This document shows positions 26,763 through 34,082 of a stretch of DNA of 64,000 nucleotides, in pieces. The notes under the pieces were generated by a model. It worked only from the letters and a program-made list of their open reading frames with translations, had not been told where the DNA came from and ran no database searches. The position numbers were made by a program, and so were the translations under genes. Every line of letters begins with the position of its first letter. Position 1 is the stretch's first letter. The DNA comes from UBA4660 sp034408895 (GTDB lineage: Bacteria > Bacteroidota > Bacteroidia > Flavobacteriales_D > Sanyastnellaceae). The DNA is taken from positions 1 through 64,000 of the forward strand of contig JAWXCI010000030.1 in the NCBI GenBank assembly GCA_034408895.1. The letters run 5' to 3'.

Positions 26763-28205
26763 ATGTTAACGCTTACCCTCATATTATTCCCACTATTGAT
26801 GGCTGTTGCCATTGTTGTATTGGGTGCAAAACTGGCCAGGCAAGTGGCGCTGGGCACTGCTGGAGTGGAATTGCTCTTGACCGTTTGGGCCGTGTACCTG
26901 TACAAAACTGGCAACACAACATTGCTTTACTTCAACGAGCCGTGGTTGCAATCACTCGGTGTTTCATTCAACTTCGCAATGGATGGAATCAGCCTTGTAC
27001 TTGTGTTGCTCTCTGCCATTTCAGCACCGCTGATTATTTATGCTTCTTTCAACAAGGCTTTCAAAAACCCGCATATTTTTTACGGACTCGTGCTGGCCAT
27101 GATTGGAGGAATGATTGGAGCATTCACCGCCAATGACGGATTGATTTTTTACCTGTTCTACGAACTTTCACTCATCCCCATTTATTTCATCATCCTCATT
27201 TGGGGTAGTGATGAAAACAAGGCGCGCATCACGCTGAAGTTTTTTCTCTACACACTTTTTGGATCACTGTTCATGCTAGTGGCGTTGCTCTATGTTTACC
27301 ATCACACCGCTACAGGCTCGTTTGCATTTGCAGATTTATATGAAGCTGGCCGTTCGCTTTCAGTCACTGAACAGGGCCTCGTATTCGGAGGAATTTTCCT
27401 GGCGTTTGCGGTGAAGATGCCAGTCTTCCCGTTCCACACCTGGCAGCCTTCTACTTACAACGCTGCACCCACAGCCGGCACCTTGCTGCTTGCTGCCATC
27501 ATGCTAAAGATGGCTACCTACGGTTTGATTCGCCTGATTATTCCCATGGTGCCTGATGGCCTTGAAGAGTACAAGAATTGGGCTATCGGCCTCTCCGTGT
27601 TGAGCATACTTTATGCTTCAGGAATGGCCATCATGCAGAAGAACTATAAACTTTTGATTGCATACTCATCCATAGCACACGTGGGGATGATAAGCGCTGG
27701 AATTCTTACGAACAACGTTCAGGGAATCCAGGGAGGATTGGTGGAAATGATGAGTCACGGAATACTGGCAATCGGTTTATTCTTTGTTTATGACATTCTT
27801 TCATCGCGCCTCGGGCATGATGAAATGAAAACGATGGGAGGAATCCGTGAAGCGAATCCACAATTTGCATTTTTGTTTTTTGTGATAGTGATGGGTTCAG
27901 TAGCGCTTCCATTTACAAGTGGTTTTGTCGGGGAGTTTTTACTTATTGCAGGGCTTGCACAACACCATGCAATTTATGCAGGCGTGGCAGGGCTAACCGT
28001 AATACTTGGCGCGGTGTACATGCTCCGCGCATTTCAATGGATGATGCTGGGCGGTGTCAATTCACGCACTCAGAATTTTGCACCCTTGACACGCCATGAA
28101 AAAACTGTGTTGATTGTGGTTGTAGTTCTGGTTATTGCACTGGGTGTTTATCCCAAACCATTGCTTGAACTGAGTGAAGGTGCGGTGGAGATGTTGATGG
28201 GATAG
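26763..28205 (+). CDS. nuoM: NADH-quinone oxidoreductase subunit M
   Basis: NuoM is the second antiporter-like membrane subunit of complex I. The 480-residue protein has about fourteen membrane segments. The key channel residues lie in LIFYLFYELSLIPIYFII (conserved Glu) and VKMPVFPFHTWQPSTYNAAP, and in LIAYSSIAHVGMISAG followed by MMSHGILAIGLFFV. It is co-oriented with nuoL and nuoN. The nuoM-nuoN gap, normally short, is widened here by a broken small gene. Confidence 0.95.
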   Translation: MLTLTLILFPLLMAVAIVVLGAKLARQVALGTAGVELLLTVWAVYLYKTGNTTLLYFNEPWLQSLGVSFNFAMDGISLVLVLLSAISAPLIIYASFNKAFKNPHIFYGLVLAMIGGMIGAFTANDGLIFYLFYELSLIPIYFIILIWGSDENKARITLKFFLYTLFGSLFMLVALLYVYHHTATGSFAFADLYEAGRSLSVTEQGLVFGGIFLAFAVKMPVFPFHTWQPSTYNAAPTAGTLLLAAIMLKMATYGLIRLIIPMVPDGLEEYKNWAIGLSVLSILYASGMAIMQKNYKLLIAYSSIAHVGMISAGILTNNVQGIQGGLVEMMSHGILAIGLFFVYDILSSRLGHDEMKTMGGIREANPQFAFLFFVIVMGSVALPFTSGFVGEFLLIAGLAQHHAIYAGVAGLTVILGAVYMLRAFQWMMLGGVNSRTQNFAPLTRHEKTVLIVVVVLVIALGVYPKPLLELSEGAVEMLMG

Positions 28206-28251
28206 GACAGCTATTTTATATAAGTAAAATAAATTTGAAAAAAATAGTGTC

Positions 28252-28559
28252 ATGACCAAAACGGAACTAAAGCAAAAAATTCATCAGAGATTGATGAAAC
28301 GGAAGATGAGGATATTCTCAATTGGCTTAATACGATGCTAAGGAACATAGATGATGTCTATAAACTTTCAGACTTAGAAAAGAAATTGATTGAACAATCG
28401 CGTGAAAATGTGCGGCATGGCAGCACAATGACAAGCGAAGAGGATGAAAAGTATTTTGAGGAATGGCTAAAGACTGATATGGCTTACCCGAGTTTGATTT
28501 TCGACATGCGAATAAATCCTGAAGACCTTGTTGAATTGTTGACCAACCTGAAAAAATGA
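28252..28559 (+). pseudogene. Frameshifted small antitoxin-like gene between nuoM and nuoN
   Basis: An ATG at 28252 encodes MTKTELKQKIHQ, then loses frame. A second frame, open through 28335-28559, continues it as EIDETEDEDILNWL, then DVYKLSDLEKKLIEQSRE and TSEEDEKYFEEWLKT. Joined by one indel near 28285, this resembles small Bacteroidota addiction-module antitoxins (acidic helix, then L-x-x-E...SxEE). No toxin gene is adjacent. The tail ends with a stop overlapping the nuoN ATG by four bases. The family call is tentative; the frameshift is directly visible. Confidence 0.5.
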
Positions 28560-29938
28560 AAGAACTCCTTATCACCTCCATTCTCGGTGTAGCTGTCCTG
28601 GGTTTCGATATCCTGCGACTCAGGAAATTTGTGTTCCCTCTTATTGTTATTTCACTCCTGGCCACCATCGCATTTGTGGTTCTCGATTGGGGCCGCAATG
28701 AAAATCCAATGGCGAACAACATGCTGCTGATGGACAATTTCGCCCTTGGTTTTATCGGGGCTATGAGTGTTATCACTCTGTTCTGGTTCCTGCTTTCAAA
28801 AGACTATTTCGGTAACGACAGCAAGATGGTGGATCTTTATGCGTTGGTGCTTTTTGCGCTGTGCGGTGCCATGGTGCTCAGCAGTTTTTCCAACCTTGTT
28901 ATGCTTTTTCTTGGGATCGAAATTTTATCCATCCCGGTGTATGTCTTGGCAGCAAGCAAGCGCGGTGATGTATTGAGCAACGAATCCGGCTTCAAGTATT
29001 TTTTTATGGGTGCGGTAGCCTCAGCCATTTTGCTTTTCGGGATCGCTCTTGTGTATGGCACAGTTGGTTCATTCGACCTGGCAACCATTTCCTCTTACAC
29101 ATCATCGCTGTCTGACACACCTATGATGCTCAAGGCTGGAATCATGATGATCATAGCAGGCTTCGCCTTCAAGGTTTCGGTTGCACCGTTTCATCTGTGG
29201 GCTCCCGATGTTTACCAGGGCGCACCCACCATGATTACAGCATTGATGGCCACCATGGTGAAGGGTGCAGCATTCGCAGCGATGTACAGGTTGTTTGCCA
29301 ATGGCTTCGCTTCGTTGCTTGATGATTTCGGAATTGTGCTGGCGTGGCTTTCCGCGCTCACACTCATCATGGCGAATGTGGTTGCTGTGATTCAAACCAA
29401 TGTAAAAAGGCTTCTTGCTTATTCCTCCATTTCACACGCAGGCTTTATGCTGGCTGCCGTGATGACCGCCAACAACACAAGTCCAGCGGCTTTGATTTTT
29501 TATGTGGTGGTGTACAGCATCGCGAGTCTTGTTTCCTTTTCGGTGCTTCATCATGTTTCAAACATCCAGGATGGTCGCGATGATTTTGATGCGTTTAAAG
29601 GATTGGCAAAAAGAAATCCTGTGATGGCCGGTGCCATGACATTATCACTTCTTTCTATGGCCGGCATTCCACCGCTGAGCGGATTCCTGGCAAAATATTT
29701 CATCATTTCAAATGCATTGGGTGCCGGATATATTGCCCTTGTCATTGTCATGATTCTTGCATCAGTGGTTGCCGTTTACTATTACCTCAAACTGATAGTC
29801 GCGATGTTCACCCCGATAGAAAACGCGGGTAGGATTGTGACAAGCGATATAGTAAAAATCTCCCTCATCATTCTCTCTCTTGCCATGGTTGCATTGTTTT
29901 TGGGTGCAGGCATTTTCAATGGAATATTTGAAATGTGA
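28556..29938 (+). CDS. nuoN: NADH-quinone oxidoreductase subunit N
   Basis: NuoN is the third antiporter-like subunit of complex I. The 460-residue protein has about fourteen membrane segments, with MLFLGIEILSIPVYVL containing the conserved Glu. FKVSVAPFHLWAPDVYQGAP and LLAYSSISHAGFML are the family signatures. It ends the nuoLMN block. Its start codon overlaps the stop of the broken antitoxin-like frame, so ribosomes finishing that frame could reinitiate here. Confidence 0.96.
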   Translation: MKELLITSILGVAVLGFDILRLRKFVFPLIVISLLATIAFVVLDWGRNENPMANNMLLMDNFALGFIGAMSVITLFWFLLSKDYFGNDSKMVDLYALVLFALCGAMVLSSFSNLVMLFLGIEILSIPVYVLAASKRGDVLSNESGFKYFFMGAVASAILLFGIALVYGTVGSFDLATISSYTSSLSDTPMMLKAGIMMIIAGFAFKVSVAPFHLWAPDVYQGAPTMITALMATMVKGAAFAAMYRLFANGFASLLDDFGIVLAWLSALTLIMANVVAVIQTNVKRLLAYSSISHAGFMLAAVMTANNTSPAALIFYVVVYSIASLVSFSVLHHVSNIQDGRDDFDAFKGLAKRNPVMAGAMTLSLLSMAGIPPLSGFLAKYFIISNALGAGYIALVIVMILASVVAVYYYLKLIVAMFTPIENAGRIVTSDIVKISLIILSLAMVALFLGAGIFNGIFEM

Positions 29939-29943
29939 GACGA

Positions 29944-29980
29944 GACCGATGTAGGATGACCGAAGTCCGAAGACCGAAAG
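29944..29980. repeat. GACCGAAGTC-type intergenic phrase
   Basis: Between nuoN and tRNA-Val the words GACCGA, GACCGAAGTCCGA and GACCGAAAG recur within about 35 bases. It is another short degenerate phrase of the intergenic type seen elsewhere in the window. No coding capacity and no clear hairpin were seen. Confidence 0.45.
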
Positions 29981-30015
29981 TGGAACCTTTAACTTTCAAC
30001 CTGCATCATACACAG

Positions 30016-30090
30016 GAGATATTAGCTCAGTTGGTTTAGAGCATTTGCTTGACAGGCAAAGGGTCACTGGTTCGAATCCGGTATATCTCA
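30016..30090 (+). tRNA. tRNA-Val (GAC)
   Basis: The sequence folds as a full cloverleaf. The acceptor GAGATAT pairs with ATATCTC and is followed by the discriminator A. The D stem is GCTC/GAGC, the anticodon stem TTTGC/GCAAA with loop TTGACAG, and the T arm ACTGG-TTCGAAT-CCGGT. The anticodon is GAC, reading valine codons GUC and GUU. The 3' CCA is not encoded. Length is 75 nucleotides. Confidence 0.93.
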
Positions 30091-30174
30091 CTCACAATAT
30101 TTTCCTCCATCCTACCTTACTCCAACTAAACAAGTGCGGATGAGAAGAACATCCCGATTTTTGCACACAATGCA

Positions 30175-30192
30175 GCCCGATAGGAATCGGGC
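30175..30192. repeat. GCCCGAT hairpin
   Basis: GCCCGAT (30175-30181) and ATCGGGC (30186-30192) form a perfect 7-bp stem with a 4-base loop, between tRNA-Val and the TPR gene. No T-run follows, so it is not a convincing terminator. The related half-palindrome CCCGATAGCTATC occurs at about 41709 within a coding region, suggesting a dispersed palindromic element. Confidence 0.5.
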
Positions 30193-30233
30193 CTCAAACC
30201 TACTTTTGAATTGAATCTAAAAGTTTCTTGCGT

Positions 30234-31643
30234 ATGAATGAAGAAAACAGAGAACAGCACTACGCATTCGATCTGGTAAGGAAATATGAAGACATGCTGT
30301 CAAAAAATGAATCGTATTATTTCGATACCGACCAGTTCGAAGACATTATTGACTATTACTGCGATAACAACAAATTCAGCCAGGCGCTGAAGGTGATCCA
30401 GTATGCCTACACATTATTCCCCGAACATGCAGTGATGCTCTTGCGCGAAGCACAATTGCTTGCTGGCATGGGGTCGCTGGGCAAGGCACTCACCAAGTTG
30501 CGAATCCTTGAAAGGCTGGAGCCTCAAAACGATGAGGTGTATATGACCATGGGTTCCATTTACAGCCAACTGCGCGAACACAAAAAAGCCATAGTGCTTT
30601 ACAATAAAGCACTCCAGTACTGTGACGAAGAATTTTCCGATGAAGTGTATATGGAAATTGCACTCGAATATGAAAACATGGACCGTTTCGATAAGGCCAT
30701 AGAGATTCTTTCCAACGCCCTTGCAAAAAATCCGGAGAACGAATCCCTGTTGTACGAACTGGCTTATTGTTATGATGTGACCGACCGTGCGGAAGAGAGC
30801 GTGAGTTACTACAAAGCATTTATTGACAAATATCCCTTCTCGTTTCCGGCTTGGTACAACGTGGGCAATGCCCTGCAAAAACTTGAACGTATGCAGGAAG
30901 CCATCGAGGCTTATGATTATGCCATTGCCATACAGGAAGATTTTGTTCCCGCATACATCAACAAGGCGCACTCCCTTTTCAAGATGGGTAAATACCGCGA
31001 AGCCATACAGGTGTTTGAAGAAACTTACACCTTCGAGCAACCTCAATCTCCCGTTTATTGCTACATAGGCGAGTGTTTCGAAAAAATGGGAGAGCCTGAC
31101 AAAGCCATTTTCTATTACCGCAAATCACTTGCAACCGATGATCTTTATCCCGGTGCTTATGTGGGATTGGGCATAGTGCTCATCCAGCAAGGCCAGCTGG
31201 AGGAGGCGCTCAACTACCACCGTTATGCCACCGAACTGGATCCGGAAAATGTGGACTACCACCTCTTTTACGTTGATGCTTTGCAGAAACTGGACAGGCA
31301 CGATGATGCACAGGCCATTATGGAATTGCTGGTTACAAAACATGCCGATAATGAAGATGTTTGGCTGGATTACTCTGACATATTCTTCCGGAAAAATGAG
31401 TTTGAAAAAGCCATACAATACCTCAACGAAGGCTGGCAGAAAAATCCACAGAGTGTGGCACTTGGTTTCCGGAAAGTGGCTTACCTGGTGGCTGCCGGAA
31501 AACAAAACGAAGCCGATGAATTGCTGCTGCGAATGATGATGCACGACCCCGAAGGTTCATGGGAACTGGGACAATACTATCCGACTATTAAAGACAATTC
31601 ATTGTTTATTGACCTTTGCCGACAGTTCCTGATTCCACGATGA
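30234..31643 (+). CDS. Large tetratricopeptide-repeat protein
   Basis: This cytoplasmic-looking 469-residue protein consists almost entirely of TPR units, about eleven of them (for example EVYMTMGSIYSQLREHKKAI, ESLLYELAYCYDVTDRAEES, PVYCYIGECFEKMGEPDKAI). It has no signal peptide or membrane segment. The ATG at 30234 (MNEENREQHYAF) is chosen; an in-frame TTG two codons earlier is less likely. The final codons overlap the ComA-like gene in the ATGA arrangement, so the two are translationally coupled. Partner proteins are unknown. Confidence 0.85.
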   Translation: MNEENREQHYAFDLVRKYEDMLSKNESYYFDTDQFEDIIDYYCDNNKFSQALKVIQYAYTLFPEHAVMLLREAQLLAGMGSLGKALTKLRILERLEPQNDEVYMTMGSIYSQLREHKKAIVLYNKALQYCDEEFSDEVYMEIALEYENMDRFDKAIEILSNALAKNPENESLLYELAYCYDVTDRAEESVSYYKAFIDKYPFSFPAWYNVGNALQKLERMQEAIEAYDYAIAIQEDFVPAYINKAHSLFKMGKYREAIQVFEETYTFEQPQSPVYCYIGECFEKMGEPDKAIFYYRKSLATDDLYPGAYVGLGIVLIQQGQLEEALNYHRYATELDPENVDYHLFYVDALQKLDRHDDAQAIMELLVTKHADNEDVWLDYSDIFFRKNEFEKAIQYLNEGWQKNPQSVALGFRKVAYLVAAGKQNEADELLLRMMMHDPEGSWELGQYYPTIKDNSLFIDLCRQFLIPR

Positions 31644-32425
31644 ATTTCCACCTCGACAAAATACCTAAACGCACCGGCAAACCCCGCAAACACGGGCTTA
31701 CTATGGTAATGGACAAAGGTCTTTCCCTGCGGCAAGCGGAAGACCTGATACAAAGTGGGGGGGATTTTGTTGACCTGGTGAAACTCGGATTCGGAACATC
31801 ATTCCTTGCTCCGCAGCTCAGGGAAAAAATCAAACTTTACAATGATGCAGGCTTAAAAGTGTACCTGGGTGGAACATTGTTCGAAGCATTTTATGTGCGG
31901 GGCCAACTGGAGGACTACTTGAAGACACTGGAAAAATTCGGCCTCAATTGCCTCGAAGTTTCCGATGGCTCTATGGTGATTCCGCATGAAGACAAATGCG
32001 AACTCATTTCACGCTTTGCAAAAAATTTCACTGTGTTGAGCGAGGTGGGTTCCAAGGAGGAGGGCATCCTCATCAGCCCCAACAAGTGGATCAAGATGAT
32101 GCAGACAGAGCTGGATGCCGGAAGCTGGAAAGTGATAGCCGAAGCGCGCGAGAGCGGAACCGTAGGAATTTATCGCCCCAACGGACAAGCCCACGTTACA
32201 CTCATCAATAAAATAACCCAGAAAGTAAAACCTGAAAACATTTTGTGGGAAGCCCCTAAAAAAGCACAGCAGGTTTATTTCATAAAACACTTTGGTGCCA
32301 ATGTAAATCTTGGAAACATTGCGGAAAACGAAGTGATTTCCCTGGAATGCCTTCGCATTGGATTGCGGGGCGATACCTTTTTCGATTTCCTGGATGAAAA
32401 GGAAGTGGCCAGGTTTAAAAACTAA
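31640..32425 (+). CDS. ComA-family phosphosulfolactate synthase
   Basis: ComA enzymes add sulfite to phosphoenolpyruvate to give (2R)-phospho-3-sulfolactate, the first step of coenzyme M synthesis in methanogens. The 261-residue TIM-barrel protein shows KPRKHGLTMVMDKGLSL, FVDLVKLGFGTS, KVYLGGTLFEA, CLEVSDGSM and ENILWEAPKKAQQ, all typical of the family. A bacteroidal organism should not make coenzyme M. The product may feed sulfolactate, sulfopyruvate or cysteate pools, for example for sulfonolipids, but that is inference. ComB or ComC homologues are not nearby. The start at 31640 overlaps the TPR stop. Confidence 0.85.
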   Translation: MNFHLDKIPKRTGKPRKHGLTMVMDKGLSLRQAEDLIQSGGDFVDLVKLGFGTSFLAPQLREKIKLYNDAGLKVYLGGTLFEAFYVRGQLEDYLKTLEKFGLNCLEVSDGSMVIPHEDKCELISRFAKNFTVLSEVGSKEEGILISPNKWIKMMQTELDAGSWKVIAEARESGTVGIYRPNGQAHVTLINKITQKVKPENILWEAPKKAQQVYFIKHFGANVNLGNIAENEVISLECLRIGLRGDTFFDFLDEKEVARFKN

Positions 32426-32433
32426 AACAGGCT

Positions 32434-32886
32434 CTAAAGTCTTGGCTCCTTTTTTTCTTCTGATGACTCCTCCGGTTTATCCTTTCCTCTTTCATCATCT
32501 TCAAAATCCAGCATGTCTTTGGCCTGCAAAATGTTGTACCAGGAAAAAAGTTTTTTCAGGTCGCGATCATACACACGATTCGGATCGCAATCGGGAAAAA
32601 ATTTCTTCACCTCGTCACGAAGTGCTTTGGGGTTATCCATTTCCGCAGCATGCTGACCATTGTAATGCGTTTTCATTTTCTCCAACACCGAGCGCAGCGG
32701 CACATCTTCGTCACGGGTGAACATGCTGATGTCAGCCAGTGAGCTGGGTTTTTGTGTGGTATGGAAGGGCATTCGTTTCCCGTCCGTTAGAGATTCGGCA
32801 ATAAGGGTAGCGTGACTGCTGTTGAGCACACGGTAGATGCCCGGTTTGCCACCTACGGAAATAATTTTACTGAGATTTGTTTTCAT
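32434..32886 (-). CDS. DUF5606 protein
   Basis: This 150-residue protein of unknown function belongs to a Bacteroidota-specific family. It opens MKTNLSKIISVGGKPGIYRV, then LNSSHATLIAESL and ADISMFTRDEDVPL, and has a conserved FFPDCDPNRVYDRDLKKLFSWY segment. The C-terminus is highly charged (Glu/Lys). There is no signal peptide, so it is cytoplasmic. It converges with the ComA-like gene, leaving eight bases between them. Confidence 0.85.
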   Translation of the reverse strand: MKTNLSKIISVGGKPGIYRVLNSSHATLIAESLTDGKRMPFHTTQKPSSLADISMFTRDEDVPLRSVLEKMKTHYNGQHAAEMDNPKALRDEVKKFFPDCDPNRVYDRDLKKLFSWYNILQAKDMLDFEDDERGKDKPEESSEEKKEPRL

Positions 32887-33006
32887 TGAGCGATGTTGAA
32901 ATGCGGGCGAAAAATAGCCCCGGAAGATTTTTTGTTTGTGATCTCCAATAAATGAGAAGAGAATTGTTTCATAGCATTTATCAACTACTGAAATTTTCTT
33001 AATTAG

Positions 33007-34008
33007 CTAAAAGGTTTGCATTCGCACCGCCAGATCCACCAGGCGATTTGCGTAGCCCACTTCGTTATCGTACCACCCCACCACCTTCACCATGTCGCCA
33101 ATTACAGAGGTGAGTTGCGCATCGAAAATGCAGGAATGCGGATTGCCGATAACATCGCGCGACACAATGGGGTCTTCTGTGTATTCAATAATTCCTTTCA
33201 TCTCATTTTGTGATGCGGCTTGAAAAGCAGAATTTATCTGCTCAATGCTATGTGGTTTGCGAACCGTGCAAGTAATATCGGTGAGCGAACCATCGGGAAC
33301 CGGAACGCGGATGCCGCATCCTCCCATGCAATCTTTCAACTGCGGAAAAATGCGGGTCAATGCTTTTGCAGCTCCTGTGGTGGTGGGAACAATGGACTCA
33401 GCAGCGGCCCGCCCCCTGCGCAAGTCTTTGTGTGGGGCATCATGCAGGCGTTGATCGCCCGTGTAACTGTGTATGGTTGTGATATAACAATACTCAATGT
33501 CGCACAATTGTTCTAGAAGATAAATCATGGGTGCCGCGCTGTTGGTAGTGCACGATGCGTTGGAGACAATCACATCATCCCTGGTTAGCAGTTCATCATT
33601 AACACCTCGCACAATTGTTTTTATGGAATCATCATCCGATGGGGCACTCAGCAACACTTTTCTTGCACCTGCTTTTATGTGCGCCTCCAGTTCGTTCCTG
33701 GTTTTGAAAACTCCGGTGGATTCAATCAGCACATCCACATGCAATTCGTGCCAGGGCAAATCCTCCGGATTTTTCGTTGATGTGTAAACAATGTGATGAC
33801 CATCTACCATTAAGGAACCATTGCCGGTTTGAACATCGCCCTTGTATTTTTTGTGCACCGAATCGTATTTGAAGAGATGAGCCATAGTGACTACATCATA
33901 CAAATCGTTGATGCCTACAAGATGAAAACGATCATCGGCCAGAAGCAACCTGGAAACGGTTCGTCCAATTCTTCCGAAACCATTTACAGCCACACGAATT
34001 TTTTTCAT
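33007..34008 (-). CDS. gap: Glyceraldehyde-3-phosphate dehydrogenase, type I
   Basis: GAPDH oxidises glyceraldehyde-3-phosphate in glycolysis and runs in reverse in gluconeogenesis. The 333-residue protein has the nucleotide-binding VNGFGRIGR at the N-terminus. The acidic residue in GINDLYD favours NAD over NADP. The catalytic Cys is in SNASCTTN near 153 and the catalytic His in TIHSYTGDQ near 180. VGWYDNEVGYANR ends the protein. It lies downstream of a hairpin (34023-34055) separating it from the T9SS cargo gene on the same strand. Confidence 0.96.
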   Translation of the reverse strand: MKKIRVAVNGFGRIGRTVSRLLLADDRFHLVGINDLYDVVTMAHLFKYDSVHKKYKGDVQTGNGSLMVDGHHIVYTSTKNPEDLPWHELHVDVLIESTGVFKTRNELEAHIKAGARKVLLSAPSDDDSIKTIVRGVNDELLTRDDVIVSNASCTTNSAAPMIYLLEQLCDIEYCYITTIHSYTGDQRLHDAPHKDLRRGRAAAESIVPTTTGAAKALTRIFPQLKDCMGGCGIRVPVPDGSLTDITCTVRKPHSIEQINSAFQAASQNEMKGIIEYTEDPIVSRDVIGNPHSCIFDAQLTSVIGDMVKVVGWYDNEVGYANRLVDLAVRMQTF

Positions 34009-34022
34009 GGCGCAAAAATGAA

Positions 34023-34055
34023 GAACCCTTCTCCGAAATTTTCAGAGAAGGGTTC
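34023..34055 (-). terminator. Hairpin terminator after the 34083-37301 gene
   Basis: GAACCCTTCTC (34023-34033) and GAGAAGGGTTC (34045-34055) form a perfect 11-bp stem with an 11-base loop. It sits between the stop of the large T9SS cargo gene and the gap start codon. Only a short T-rich stretch follows on the minus strand, so termination strength is uncertain. Confidence 0.7.
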
Positions 34056-34082
34056 CTGTAAGATTTTTTGGTTGAACTTTAA

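Noticed and set aside
30414..31046. 210-codon minus-strand frame inside the TPR gene
   Set aside because: Antisense to regular TPR repeats and rich in Phe, His and Val without any motif; a shadow frame.
31640..32425. Competence protein ComA
   Set aside because: The name is shared, but the sequence matches phosphosulfolactate synthase motifs and has no receiver or DNA-binding domain.
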